Counted from the stretch's first letter, positions 15,450 to 23,212 are shown. The stretch: 24,846 nt of DNA from Paracoccaceae bacterium (GCA_021767525.1 JAASTF010000011.1:1-24846), one strand, 5' to 3'. Numbers and translations are program-made. The notes: generated from the sequence alone by a model not told the origin.

Positions 15450-17243
15450 ATGACAACTAAAGACGATGTCGCAGGTGAAAATCTAGAGCGTATGAACGCC
15501 AACCTCGCCAAGGTCGAAGAGTTGTCGCAGCGCCTTGTGGCGGCGATTTCGAACCGCAATCCCTCGAATCCGACGCTGAATGCACCGGGGCCTGATCTGA
15601 TGGTGAAAGCCACCCAATCCTATTGGCAAGAGATGATGCACAACCCCGCGCGCATCTTTGAACAACAGGTGGAGTTCTGGGGAAAATCCGTCAAACACTT
15701 CATCGAGGCGCAGCAGGCGTTGGCCCATGGCAAGCTGGAAGCGCCCGAGGACGACACGCCCAGCGACCGGCGGTTTTCCAACCCGATGTGGCGAACGCAT
15801 CCTTATTTCAACTTCATCAAGCAGCAATACATGCTGAACGCCCAGGCAATCCGCGATGCGGTTTCGGCCGCCGAGGATCTTGAGCCGAAAGAGCGCCAGC
15901 GCCTGCAGTATTTCTCGAATCAGATCATCGACATGATGGCGCCGACAAATTTCCTGTCGACCAATCCCGATGCGCTGGAGCGCGCCATCGAAACCGATGG
16001 CGAAAGCCTGGTGAAGGGGCTTGAAAACCTTGTCGCCGACCTAGAGGCGAACAACGGCGAGATGCTGGTTCGCCTGTCGGATGACGAGGCATTCCGCCTG
16101 GGCGAAAACATAGCGACCACGCCGGGGCAGGTCGTCTATCGCAACCGGATGATGGAGCTGATCCAGTTCTCGCCCGCGACCGACCAGGTTTATGCCACGC
16201 CGCTGGTGATCTTTCCGCCCTGGATCAACAAGTATTACATCCTGGACTTGAAAGAGCAGAACAGCCTTATCAAGTGGATCACCGAACAGGGTTACACGCT
16301 GTTCGTGGTCAGCTGGGTCAACCCCGATGCCACCTATCGCGATGTCGGGCTTGAGGATTACATCGAAGACGGCTACCTGGCCGCTTTCCGCGAGATCAAG
16401 AAGATCACCGGCCAGAAACAGCTGAACGCCGTGGGCTATTGCATCGCCGGCACGACGCTGTCGATGGTGCTGTCGCTGCTGAAACATCGCGGCGACAAGA
16501 CGGTGAAATCGGCCACGTTCTTTACCACGCTCACCGATTTTTCGGATCAGGGCGAATTCACGCCCTTCCTGCAGGACGATTTCATCGACGGGATCGAGCA
16601 AGAGGTGAACGAGCAGGGGTATCTGCGCAGTTTCATCCTGTCGCGCACCTTCAGCTTTCTGCGATCGAACGACCTGATCTATGGGCCGGCGATCCGGTCT
16701 TACATGCTGGGGGAAACGCCGCCGGCCTTCGATCTGCTGTATTGGAACGGCGACGGCACGAACCTGCCCGGGCGCATGGCCAAGGAATACCTGCGCGGCC
16801 TGTGTCAGCGCAACGAGTTCGCCGATGGTGGGATCGAGCTGTGCAACGACAGGCTGGCGGTCGAGGATGTGGACCTGCCGTGCTGCTTTGTCGCCTGCGA
16901 GACCGATCACATCGCGCCCTGGAAAGACAGCTATCGCGGCGCGCAGAAATTCGGATCGAACGACCGCACCTTCATCGTGTCGCAGTCGGGCCATATCGCG
17001 GGGATCGTGAACCCCCCCAGCAAAAAGAAATACGGCCACTATACCAACACCGACATGACGCTCACTCCGAACGACTGGCTAGAGCAGGCCACGTTCCACG
17101 AAGGCTCGTGGTGGCCGCGCTGGGATAAGTGGCTGGCAAAGCGGTCGGGCAAGAAAGTGCCCGCGCGCGAGCCCGGCGATTCGACCCATCCGGCCCTGTG
17201 CCCGGCGCCCGGCACTTATGTGCAGCGGTCGGAAAGCCATTGA
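15450..17243 (+). CDS. phaC: Class I poly(3-hydroxyalkanoate) synthase
   Basis: Polymerises 3-hydroxyacyl-CoA (mainly 3-hydroxybutyryl-CoA) into PHA on the granule surface. The 597 residues fit class I synthases, which act without PhaE/PhaR subunits. The catalytic triad is Cys331 in the lipase-like box GYCIAG (329-334), Asp486 in ETDHIAPW and His515 in SGHIAG. The variable N-terminal domain (about 1-110) precedes the PhaC N domain, with FFPPWINKYYILDL-like sequence near 255-267 (IFPPWINKYYILDL). The ATG at 15450 follows GAGGA. PhaP and PhaR genes follow, with a run of PhaR operators in the phaC-phaP gap. The phaA/phaB genes for monomer supply are not in this window. Confidence 0.97.
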   Translation: MTTKDDVAGENLERMNANLAKVEELSQRLVAAISNRNPSNPTLNAPGPDLMVKATQSYWQEMMHNPARIFEQQVEFWGKSVKHFIEAQQALAHGKLEAPEDDTPSDRRFSNPMWRTHPYFNFIKQQYMLNAQAIRDAVSAAEDLEPKERQRLQYFSNQIIDMMAPTNFLSTNPDALERAIETDGESLVKGLENLVADLEANNGEMLVRLSDDEAFRLGENIATTPGQVVYRNRMMELIQFSPATDQVYATPLVIFPPWINKYYILDLKEQNSLIKWITEQGYTLFVVSWVNPDATYRDVGLEDYIEDGYLAAFREIKKITGQKQLNAVGYCIAGTTLSMVLSLLKHRGDKTVKSATFFTTLTDFSDQGEFTPFLQDDFIDGIEQEVNEQGYLRSFILSRTFSFLRSNDLIYGPAIRSYMLGETPPAFDLLYWNGDGTNLPGRMAKEYLRGLCQRNEFADGGIELCNDRLAVEDVDLPCCFVACETDHIAPWKDSYRGAQKFGSNDRTFIVSQSGHIAGIVNPPSKKKYGHYTNTDMTLTPNDWLEQATFHEGSWWPRWDKWLAKRSGKKVPAREPGDSTHPALCPAPGTYVQRSESH

Positions 17244-17268
17244 TTTACCTTGCGTAACCCGAATTTTG

Positions 17269-17279
17269 CTGCGGTGCAG
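17269..17279. promoter_or_regulatory. PhaR operator 1 upstream of phaP
   Basis: CTGC-GGT-GCAG is a perfect CTGC-N3-GCAG dyad. It lies just upstream of the candidate -35 of phaP, and its centre is 28 bp from the next perfect site, which has the same GGT spacer. Confidence 0.8.
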
Positions 17280-17288
17280 CGAAAGGGG

Positions 17289-17317
17289 TTGAAATGCTGC
17301 GGTGCAGCATGTATATA
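17289..17317 (+). promoter_or_regulatory. Strong candidate promoter of phaP
   Basis: TTGAAA (17289-17294), a 17-bp spacer and TATATA (17312-17317) form one of the best sigma-70-like promoters in the window. A perfect PhaR dyad fills the spacer. Transcription would start near 17324, giving a leader of roughly 60 nt before the phaP ATG. Confidence 0.7.
17297..17307. promoter_or_regulatory. PhaR operator 2, inside the phaP promoter
   Basis: CTGC-GGT-GCAG is again a perfect dyad, placed between the -35 and -10 elements. PhaR bound here should block RNA polymerase directly, the expected repression of phasin when no PHA is present to titrate PhaR. Confidence 0.85.
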
Positions 17318-17350
17318 TCCTTTTGTAACAACGCAGCCGGGACTGGCCCG

Positions 17351-17361
17351 CTGCACTGCAA
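17351..17361. promoter_or_regulatory. Imperfect PhaR operator 3 in the phaP leader
   Basis: CTGC-ACT-GCAA differs from the dyad in its last base. It lies about 30 bp downstream of the predicted phaP transcription start and 25 bp before the ATG, and could aid repression. Confidence 0.5.
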
Positions 17362-17386
17362 CATGCAAACGCAAAGGATCAAGACC

Positions 17387-17833
17387 ATGGCAAAGACGCA
17401 AGACTTTACCGTAATGATGAAAGACATGATGGGCGCATTCCCCGTTGACACCAAGGCAATGGAAGACGCGTTCAAGACCCAGGCCACGCTGAACGAAAAA
17501 CTGGCCGGCGTTGCTCTGGAAGCCGCCGAAAAGTCGTCGGAAATCTCGGCCAAGTGGACCAAAGACACCCTGTCCAAGATGTCGGACATGACCAAGGCCA
17601 AGACCGAGCCGGCAGACTATGCCAAGGCGATGACCGATTTCGCATCGGCCCAGGCCGAAGTGGCCGCCGAGAACATGGCCGCCTTCGCCGAGATCGCGAA
17701 AAAGGTTCAGATGGACACCGTGGAACTGATGATGGCCGCTGGCAAGGACATGACCGAAGAAGCTTCGGCCACCGTCCAGAAGATGACCAAAGACGCCACC
17801 ACGGCAGCCAAGAAAGCCGCCGCCGCCAAGTAA
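17387..17833 (+). CDS. phaP: Phasin, PHA granule-associated protein
   Basis: Small amphipathic protein that coats PHA granules. The 148 residues are almost wholly helical and rich in Ala, Lys, Met and Glu, without cysteine, with heptad-like stretches (FASAQAEVAAENMAAFAEIA, DTVELMMAAGKDMTEEA) and a lysine/alanine tail (TTAAKKAAAAK) typical of phasins. The ATG at 17387 (MAKTQDFTVMM) follows AAAGGA with an 8-nt spacer. Earlier in-frame ATGs fall within the operator region and give unlike sequence, so they are rejected. It lies directly after phaC under its own strong promoter with PhaR operators, and a clean terminator follows, which would allow very high expression of phaP alone. Confidence 0.93.
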   Translation: MAKTQDFTVMMKDMMGAFPVDTKAMEDAFKTQATLNEKLAGVALEAAEKSSEISAKWTKDTLSKMSDMTKAKTEPADYAKAMTDFASAQAEVAAENMAAFAEIAKKVQMDTVELMMAAGKDMTEEASATVQKMTKDATTAAKKAAAAK

Positions 17834-17886
17834 GGCGCAGGCGCAGAAATCTGCATCCTCTCCTCCTCCCTAGGGATGCGGTATTT

Positions 17887-17916
17887 GGGCGGGCCTCGTG
17901 CCCGCCCTTTCTTTTT
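17887..17916 (+). terminator. Rho-independent terminator after phaP
   Basis: GGGCGGGC (17887-17894) and GCCCGCCC (17900-17907) form a perfect 8-bp stem with a CTCGT loop, followed by TTTCTTTTT. This is a textbook terminator. It should separate abundant phasin mRNA from phaR downstream. Confidence 0.92.
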
Positions 17917-17940
17917 CACTCGGCCTGTCCTAGTCTTTCG

Positions 17941-17951
17941 CTGCACTGCTG
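17941..17951. promoter_or_regulatory. Degenerate PhaR site before phaR
   Basis: CTGC-ACT-GCTG keeps the left half and part of the right half of the PhaR dyad, 19 bp before the phaR start. It shares the CTGCACTGC core with the imperfect site in the phaP leader. Autoregulation of phaR by this site is inference. Confidence 0.4.
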
Positions 17952-17969
17952 CATCGGGAGGGACCGCAG

Positions 17970-18542
17970 GTGGCCGAAGACAAGAAACCGTTGCTGATAA
18001 AACGCTACGCCAGCCGGCGGCTCTATAACACCGAGACCAGCGATTACGTGACGCTGGAAGACATCGCAGGCTTCATCCGCGAAGGTCGCGAGGTGCAGAT
18101 CGTCGATCTGAAATCGGGCGATGACCTGACACGCCAATATCTGCTGCAAATCATTGCCGAACACGAAAGCCGCGGCGAAACCATGCTGCCGGTGAATGTT
18201 CTGACCGACTTGGTGCGTTCGTATACCGATCAGGCCAATTCGATGGTGCCGCAATTCCTACAAGCGTCGTTCGAGATGCTGCGCGACGGTCAGTCGAAGA
18301 TGATGGAGAACATGGCCAAGGTGAACCCGATGGCGCAGATGCCCGGGTTCGAGGCGATGCAGGCGCAGCAACAGGCCTTTCTGAAGGCGATGACAGGCGG
18401 CATGTCGAAACAATGGTCTGGCCCGGAAAAGGGCGAGGGCGATGCCACGCCGGCCGCCGCGGCCGAAGACGACGAAGACCTGAACGAGATCAAGCGGCAG
18501 CTGGCCGATTTGCAGGCCAAGCTGTCGAAGATGGACAAGTAA
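17970..18542 (+). CDS. phaR: PHA synthesis repressor PhaR
   Basis: DNA-binding repressor that also binds PHA; growing granules titrate it off phaP and other pha promoters. The 190 residues contain the PHB/PHA accumulation regulator DNA-binding domain at about 7-68 (LLIKRYASRRLYNTETSDYV, TLEDIAGFIREG). A PHB_acc segment follows (about 70-112), then a Met/Gln-rich granule-binding region (MENMAKVNPMAQMPGFEAMQ) and an acidic linker with a C-terminal coiled coil (NEIKRQLADLQAKLSKM). Translation begins at GTG 17970, with GGGAGGG 7 nt upstream. It follows the phaP terminator, so it needs its own promoter. The CTGC-N3-GCAG sites in the locus are its expected targets. Confidence 0.95.
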   Translation: MAEDKKPLLIKRYASRRLYNTETSDYVTLEDIAGFIREGREVQIVDLKSGDDLTRQYLLQIIAEHESRGETMLPVNVLTDLVRSYTDQANSMVPQFLQASFEMLRDGQSKMMENMAKVNPMAQMPGFEAMQAQQQAFLKAMTGGMSKQWSGPEKGEGDATPAAAAEDDEDLNEIKRQLADLQAKLSKMDK

Positions 18543-18548
18543 CGCGCG

Positions 18549-19514
18549 ATGGTCGACAGCCCTGGACGTATCACGCTCTGGGGCGTCGAGCTGTTCGTCG
18601 CCACCGCCGAAGAGGGCAGCATCTCGGCCGCGGCACGGCGGCTCGGCACCAGCCCCTCGACCGTCAGCCAGCAATTGACCAACCTGGAAAACGCCATCGG
18701 CGCAACGCTGCTGCATCGCAACACGCGGCCCGTGGCGCTGACCCCCGCGGGCGAGGCGTTTCGCCGCCGCGCGGGCAATATCCTGAACGAGGCGGCGCTG
18801 GCCCGGGCGGAACTGGCGATGGGCGACATGACGAGCCTCACACGGTTTCGCCTGGGCATGATCGAAGATTTCGAGGCCGACGTAACGCCCCGCCTGCTGA
18901 CCCGGCTGGCGGGCGATCTGAAGGGCTGTCAATTCCTGCTGGAAACCGGGGCCAGCCATTACCTGCATGACCTGCTGGATGCGCGGGCGCTGGATATGAT
19001 CGTGGCCGCCGACATGGGGGCCGAGGCCGATTGGATGGAGCTGCACCCGATCCTGACCGAAGGCTTCATTGTCGCGGCGCCGAAGGGGGCGATAAGTGCA
19101 ACCGGTGACGTTCTGCGGCAACTGCAATCGCTGCCATTGGTGCAATACACCACGCGGCACCACATGGGCCGGCTGGTGGCCGCGCATCTGGCCCGGCAGA
19201 ACCTGACGCTGGCGCATCGGTTCGAGCTGGACAGTTATCACGCGATCCTGGCGATGGTGGGGCAGGGCGCGGGATGGACGATTCTGACGCCTTTGGCCTT
19301 GATGCGCGCGCGCCGCTTTGCCGATCAGTTGGACGTGATGCCGCTGCCCTTTGCGCCGCTTGATCGCACGATCAGCCTGACGGCGCGCAAGGGTATTCTG
19401 CAAGACATGCCCGCCCGCGTCGCCGCCGAGTTGAACCCGCTTTTGCAAGAGGTGGTGATCGATCCGGCCGTGGCGGCCTATCCGTTCATGGCCGATGTGC
19501 TGCGGATGCATTAA
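18549..19514 (+). CDS. LysR-family transcriptional regulator
   Basis: A 321-residue regulator with an N-terminal winged helix-turn-helix (about 9-66: SISAAARRLGTSPSTVSQQLTNLE, split here as SISAAARRLGTSP and STVSQQL) and a LysR substrate-binding domain from about 95 to the end (FRLGMIEDFEADVTPRLL). The regulated genes and the inducer are unknown. It begins 6 bp after the phaR stop with no clear ribosome site of its own, so it is probably translated from the phaR message by coupling. A LysR this close to phaR hints at a link between PHA status and another metabolic signal. The convergent neighbour is the class IV aminotransferase, which is another possible target. Confidence 0.9.
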   Translation: MVDSPGRITLWGVELFVATAEEGSISAAARRLGTSPSTVSQQLTNLENAIGATLLHRNTRPVALTPAGEAFRRRAGNILNEAALARAELAMGDMTSLTRFRLGMIEDFEADVTPRLLTRLAGDLKGCQFLLETGASHYLHDLLDARALDMIVAADMGAEADWMELHPILTEGFIVAAPKGAISATGDVLRQLQSLPLVQYTTRHHMGRLVAAHLARQNLTLAHRFELDSYHAILAMVGQGAGWTILTPLALMRARRFADQLDVMPLPFAPLDRTISLTARKGILQDMPARVAAELNPLLQEVVIDPAVAAYPFMADVLRMH

Positions 19515-19535
19515 CCGCACGCGCGGTGCCGGGCT

Positions 19536-20444
19536 TTATCCGGTGCCATAGGCGATTTCCGTGCGGAAACGCGGCGCCTGCAGCCATTCGAAATATGTCC
19601 GGCGCAGCTCTTGCGCGACAGGCCCGGGCGCACCGTTTCCGAACACGCGATCGCCCACGCGCACCACGGGCGTCACGCCGCCGCCCGAGGACGACAGGAA
19701 CACCTCGTCCGCTTCAAGAAACTCGTCCAGCGGCAGCGGCCGTTCCTCGGGTGTCATGCCGCGCGCTTTCGCCATCTCCAGCACGGTGCGCCGCGTGATG
19801 CCGCCCAGCACCCCGTGCGCGCTGGTGGTGATGCGCTGGCCCTTGATCGCAAAGACGTTGAAGCCCGGCCCCTCGGTCACATTGCCCGCGTGATCCAGCA
19901 ATATAACCGTGTCGAACCCGGATTCCTTCGCTTGGAACAGCCCGTCGGTGAAATCGCCCCAGTGATAATTCTTGGCGCGCGGGTTCACGCTATCTTCGGG
20001 GATGCGGCGGGGGCTGTCGGGGATCAGCGCGCTGGCGCCCTTTTCGGCCACATCGAACGGGATCACGTGCACATAGGGCACGCACCAGGCATAGAAATGG
20101 TTGCCGCAGTCCCGCGGATCGCGGCTGCCGGGGATCAGCGGCGCGCCGCGCGCGCAGACCATCGCACAATACGCATCCTGCAAGCCGCTGGCGGCCATCA
20201 TGTCGGTCAGCGCCTGCACCATCTGGGCGCGGCTCAGCCCTGGGTCCAGCCGCATGGCGGCCATGCTTTCGATAAAGCGGTCCATGTAATCGTCCAGCCG
20301 GAAAAACCCGCCTTTCCAGACCGGGACCACGTCATAGGTGACATCCGAATGGGTCAGCCCCCAATCCGTCACGCCGATTTTCGCCTCGGATATGGGCAGG
20401 ATCTCCCCCGCCATCCAGGCCGCGCCTTTCGATAGATCCGCCAT
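19536..20444 (-). CDS. Class IV PLP aminotransferase, similar to (R)-amine transaminases / BCAT-like
   Basis: A 302-residue fold-type IV transaminase. The PLP lysine is Lys158 in NPRAKNYHWGDF, with Glu191 in TEGPGFNVF contacting the ring nitrogen and the phosphate-binding GITRRT (215-220) and SSSGGG (251-256). The N-terminal active-site stretch SDVTYDVVPVWKGGFFRLDD (33-52) and the RIPEDSVNPRAKNYHW segment resemble (R)-selective amine transaminases more than classical IlvE or D-alanine transaminase; this is recalled pattern, not alignment. The ATG at 20442-20444 has GGAGGG just upstream; the longer open frame (MPTRPAAP...) lacks one. It follows the DegT gene by 60 bp on the same strand and is probably co-transcribed with it. 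Branched-chain aminotransferase is the main alternative. Confidence 0.82.
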   Translation of the reverse strand: MADLSKGAAWMAGEILPISEAKIGVTDWGLTHSDVTYDVVPVWKGGFFRLDDYMDRFIESMAAMRLDPGLSRAQMVQALTDMMAASGLQDAYCAMVCARGAPLIPGSRDPRDCGNHFYAWCVPYVHVIPFDVAEKGASALIPDSPRRIPEDSVNPRAKNYHWGDFTDGLFQAKESGFDTVILLDHAGNVTEGPGFNVFAIKGQRITTSAHGVLGGITRRTVLEMAKARGMTPEERPLPLDEFLEADEVFLSSSGGGVTPVVRVGDRVFGNGAPGPVAQELRRTYFEWLQAPRFRTEIAYGTG

Positions 20445-20504
20445 CGCACCCTCCTGCGTTTCGGGCAGGATGGGCGCGGCGGGCCGGGTTGGCAAGCGGT
20501 GGTG

Positions 20505-21704
20505 TCAGGTGCCGGTGGCGCGCAGGTTGCCCTTGATGTCCTGTGCCGCGCGGATCAGCGCATCGGCCACGAAATCGCACTCGTCCAGCGTCAGCCGCGC
20601 GGGCAGGCGCACGTCGCAGGCGCGCATCAGCATGGCGCGGGTCTGCGGCAGGTCGGGCAGGTCGGCCAGGAATTGCCAATTCCAATAGGCGCGGGCGTTG
20701 TCCTGGCTTAGCCCGAATACCTGCACCTTGACGCCGCGCGCGGCGGCTGCGTCAGCAAAGGCGCGGATTTCATCCTCGTCCATGCCGCAAAGGTTGAACT
20801 GGATCGAATCCGGCGCGCGCTCTTCGGGGGCCAGTTTCTCGGGCACCTCGATCCAGGGGCTTAGGTTCAGCTGCGCGGCCACGTGATCGTGGTTGCGCCG
20901 GCCGTCGCGGATGCGGCGGGCCACCTCGGCCAGCTGTGCGCGCACCACGGCCGCCGACAGGTTGCCCAAGCGCAGGTTGTAAAGCGGCAGCTGGTTCTGC
21001 ACGCGGGCAAAGGCCGCATCCAGCGCCGGATCGGTGCCGTGCTTGCGCCAGTTGTGTTCATAGGCGCCCGACATGATGACCGCGCGCGCCAGGATATCGG
21101 GGTCGTCGGTGATCAGGATGCCGCCCTCGCCGCTGTTCAGCAGCTTGTAGGACTGAAAGCTGAAACAGCCGATCTGCCCGATCGTGCCGATATTCTGCCC
21201 GCCCCAGGTGGTGCCCAGCGAATGGGCCGCGTCCTCGATCACCGGCAGGCCGAGCTTGGCGGCGGCCGCCATGATCGCGTCCATATCGCTGGTGTGGCCG
21301 CGCATGTGGCTGATCATGATGGCGTCGGCCTGGGTGATCTTGGCCTCGAAATCCGCCAGGTCGATGCGGTAATTGTCGCCCACCTCGCACAACAGCGGCT
21401 CGCAATCCGCGTGCACGATCGACGAGGGCACGGCCGCAAAGGTAAAGGCCGGGATCAGCACCTTGGCCCCGCGCGGCAGGTTCAGCGCCTTGAGCGACAG
21501 GAACAACGCGGCCGAGCAGGACGACACCGCCAGCGCATACTTGGCCCCCATCATCTGCGCGAATTCACGCTCCAGCAGCGACACGGGCGCATCCGCCGGC
21601 GCGGTATAGCGGAACAGGTCACCCGATTGCAGCAACCGCTCGATTTCGGCGCGGGCGGCGGGGGGGATGGGCTCGGCATCGTAGACATTGGGGGCAAGCG
21701 TCAT
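20505..21704 (-). CDS. DegT/DnrJ/EryC1/StrS family aminotransferase
   Basis: A 399-residue fold-type I PLP enzyme. Members usually aminate keto-sugar nucleotides. The PLP lysine is Lys187 in CFSFQSYKLLNSGEGG, and the ring-nitrogen Asp158 is in VIEDAAHSLG; the AFTFAAVPSSIVHA segment precedes them. The ATG at 21702-21704 has GGAAAG 8 nt upstream; an upstream in-frame extension beginning MFFRPLPLE is unlike the family and spans the promoter region. A promoter-like pair lies 33-60 bp upstream. No sugar-nucleotide epimerase, dehydratase or glycosyltransferase is nearby, which is unusual for this family. Placement after PuuA/PuuB-like genes suggests a soluble amine or amino-acid substrate, but this is inference. 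Confidence 0.88.
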   Translation of the reverse strand: MTLAPNVYDAEPIPPAARAEIERLLQSGDLFRYTAPADAPVSLLEREFAQMMGAKYALAVSSCSAALFLSLKALNLPRGAKVLIPAFTFAAVPSSIVHADCEPLLCEVGDNYRIDLADFEAKITQADAIMISHMRGHTSDMDAIMAAAAKLGLPVIEDAAHSLGTTWGGQNIGTIGQIGCFSFQSYKLLNSGEGGILITDDPDILARAVIMSGAYEHNWRKHGTDPALDAAFARVQNQLPLYNLRLGNLSAAVVRAQLAEVARRIRDGRRNHDHVAAQLNLSPWIEVPEKLAPEERAPDSIQFNLCGMDEDEIRAFADAAAARGVKVQVFGLSQDNARAYWNWQFLADLPDLPQTRAMLMRACDVRLPARLTLDECDFVADALIRAAQDIKGNLRATGT

Positions 21705-21736
21705 GTTTTCGGCTTTCCTGAATTTCTTTTTCGGGA

Positions 21737-21764
21737 TTTCTAAAGGAAGCGGTCGAAAAAACAA
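21737..21764 (-). promoter_or_regulatory. Candidate promoter of the two aminotransferase genes
   Basis: On the minus strand TTGTTT (21764-21759) and TAGAAA (21742-21737) are spaced by 16 bp, in an AT-rich patch of an otherwise GC-rich region, upstream of the DegT-family gene. This would let the two aminotransferases be expressed apart from the upstream oxidase and synthetase genes. Confidence 0.45.
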
Positions 21765-21824
21765 CCCCCGATGCGCTATGTGGGCCGAACAGGCAGTATG
21801 TTGCGCGTTGAAAATAAGGGGCTG

Positions 21825-23129
21825 CTACACGCCCAGCCGGTCGCGCAGGGCGTACCAGGTCATCGCGAGGGTCAGCAGCGGGCTGCGAAAGGCCGGACCG
21901 CCCGGAAACCGCGGCACCGGCAGGCGCGCCATCACATCGAACCCGGCGCTTTGGCCCAGGATCGCCTGCGCCACCACCAGCCCGGCATGGGTGGCCGTGC
22001 CGACCCCGTGCCCCGAGTATCCCGACGAGGACAGGATGCTGTCGCCCACCCGCGCCAGGAAGGGCAGGCGTTTCATCGTGATGGCCAGCGTGCCGCCCCA
22101 GGCATAATCGATCGGCACATCGGCGAGATGCGGGAAAATCTCGGTCATCGGCTTGCGCACCTTGGCGGCGATGTCCGAGGGAAAGCGATAGCCATAGCTT
22201 TCGCCGCCGCCGAACAGCAGACGCTTGTCGCGGCTCAGGCGAAAGTAATTCACCACGAACTTGCTGTCGGCCACCGCAACGTCGCGGGTCAGAACCTCGG
22301 CCGCGCGGTCGCCCAGGGGCGCGGTCGCGGCGACGAAATTGTTGATCGGCATGACCCGGGCCGCGACCTTGCGATTCAGCCCGCCCAGATAGCCATTGCC
22401 GGCCAGAACAACCGTTTCGGTGCGCACCAGCCCCCGGTCGGTGCGCACCGTGGCCGGGCGGCCATCCTGCACGTGGTGGACGCGGCTGCGCTCAAATATC
22501 CGCACGCCCGCGGCGCTGGACGCGCGGGCCAGCCCCAGCGCGAAATTCAGCGGGTGCAGATGGCCCGCGCCCATGTCCAAGACCCCGCCCCTATAGGCGG
22601 GCGAGGGGCAAAGCGCATGGCAGGCCGCCGCATCCAGCCGCTCGACCTGGTCATAGCCATACTCGCGTTCCAGCAGGTCGGCATAGGCGTGCAAGTCGCG
22701 GGTTTCGCTGTCGCTGAACCCGGTCCAGGCGACGCCGGGGCGGTAATCGCAGTCGATCTGGTGGGTGTCGATCAGCCCGCGCACCAGTTGCTTGGCCTCT
22801 TCGCCCAACAGCCACAGGTGCCGCGCGTCATCGCGGCCCATCATCTTGATCAGCGTCTTCTGATCCTGCCGCTGGCCGCTGCCCAGCTGCCCGCCATTGC
22901 GCCCCGACGCGCCAAAGCCCACGCGATGCGCATCGAGCAGAACCACATCCACCCCGCGTTGCGCCAGGTGCAACGCCGTGGACAGCCCCGTGAACCCTGC
23001 ACCGACCACGCAGACATCGGCCGTGACCTCGCCCCGAAGCTCGGGGTGGTCCGGCGCGTCATGGGCCGTGGCAGCGTACCAGCTTTGCGGATAGGTGCCG
23101 GGGCGATCGTTCGAATAAAGCAGGTCCAT
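21825..23129 (-). CDS. FAD-dependent amine/amino-acid oxidase, PuuB-like
   Basis: A 434-residue flavoprotein of the DAO (D-amino-acid oxidase) superfamily. The N-terminal dinucleotide fold shows VCVVGAGFTGLSTALHLA (39-56), the DAHRVGFGASGRNGGQ segment binding FAD, IDCDYRPG and GHLHPLN. These closely follow E. coli PuuB, gamma-glutamylputrescine oxidase. The C-terminal FAD loop SSSGYSGHGVGTATHAG is present. The expected reaction is oxidation of a gamma-glutamylated amine to the aldehyde, with H2O2 as product. Other DAO members (glycine or sarcosine oxidase) are possible. The ATG at 23127-23129 gives MDLLYSNDRPGTYPQSWYAA; upstream in-frame codons cover the hairpin element and are rejected. It lies 93 bp after the glutamine synthetase-like gene. 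Confidence 0.88.
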   Translation of the reverse strand: MDLLYSNDRPGTYPQSWYAATAHDAPDHPELRGEVTADVCVVGAGFTGLSTALHLAQRGVDVVLLDAHRVGFGASGRNGGQLGSGQRQDQKTLIKMMGRDDARHLWLLGEEAKQLVRGLIDTHQIDCDYRPGVAWTGFSDSETRDLHAYADLLEREYGYDQVERLDAAACHALCPSPAYRGGVLDMGAGHLHPLNFALGLARASSAAGVRIFERSRVHHVQDGRPATVRTDRGLVRTETVVLAGNGYLGGLNRKVAARVMPINNFVAATAPLGDRAAEVLTRDVAVADSKFVVNYFRLSRDKRLLFGGGESYGYRFPSDIAAKVRKPMTEIFPHLADVPIDYAWGGTLAITMKRLPFLARVGDSILSSSGYSGHGVGTATHAGLVVAQAILGQSAGFDVMARLPVPRFPGGPAFRSPLLTLAMTWYALRDRLGV

Positions 23130-23160
23130 ACTGGCGGTTTTCCCGGTTTGCCGAAGGCGT

Positions 23161-23212
23161 CGCTTTCTTTGAAACAAAGAAAGCGAACCGAAATCTTGAT
23201 GCAAGATTTCGG
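23161..23212. repeat. Two tandem perfect hairpins of identical design
   Basis: CGCTTTCTTTG (23161-23171) pairs with CAAAGAAAGCG (23175-23185) around AAA. CCGAAATCTTG (23188-23198) pairs with CAAGATTTCGG (23202-23212) around ATG. Both have 11-bp perfect stems and 3-nt loops and are 2 bp apart. They fill the gap between the puuA-like and puuB-like genes. Neither is followed by a T-run on either strand. They look like a REP/BIME-type intergenic element or an mRNA-processing structure rather than a terminator. Confidence 0.75.

Noticed and set aside
17294..17386. Earlier in-frame ATGs for phaP
   Set aside because: They overlap the promoter and operator region and add sequence unlike phasins; the ATG at 17387 has AAAGGA at 8 nt.
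23161..23212. Reading the twin hairpins as a Rho-independent terminator
   Set aside because: Neither stem is followed by a T-run on either strand, and the flanking genes are likely to work together.
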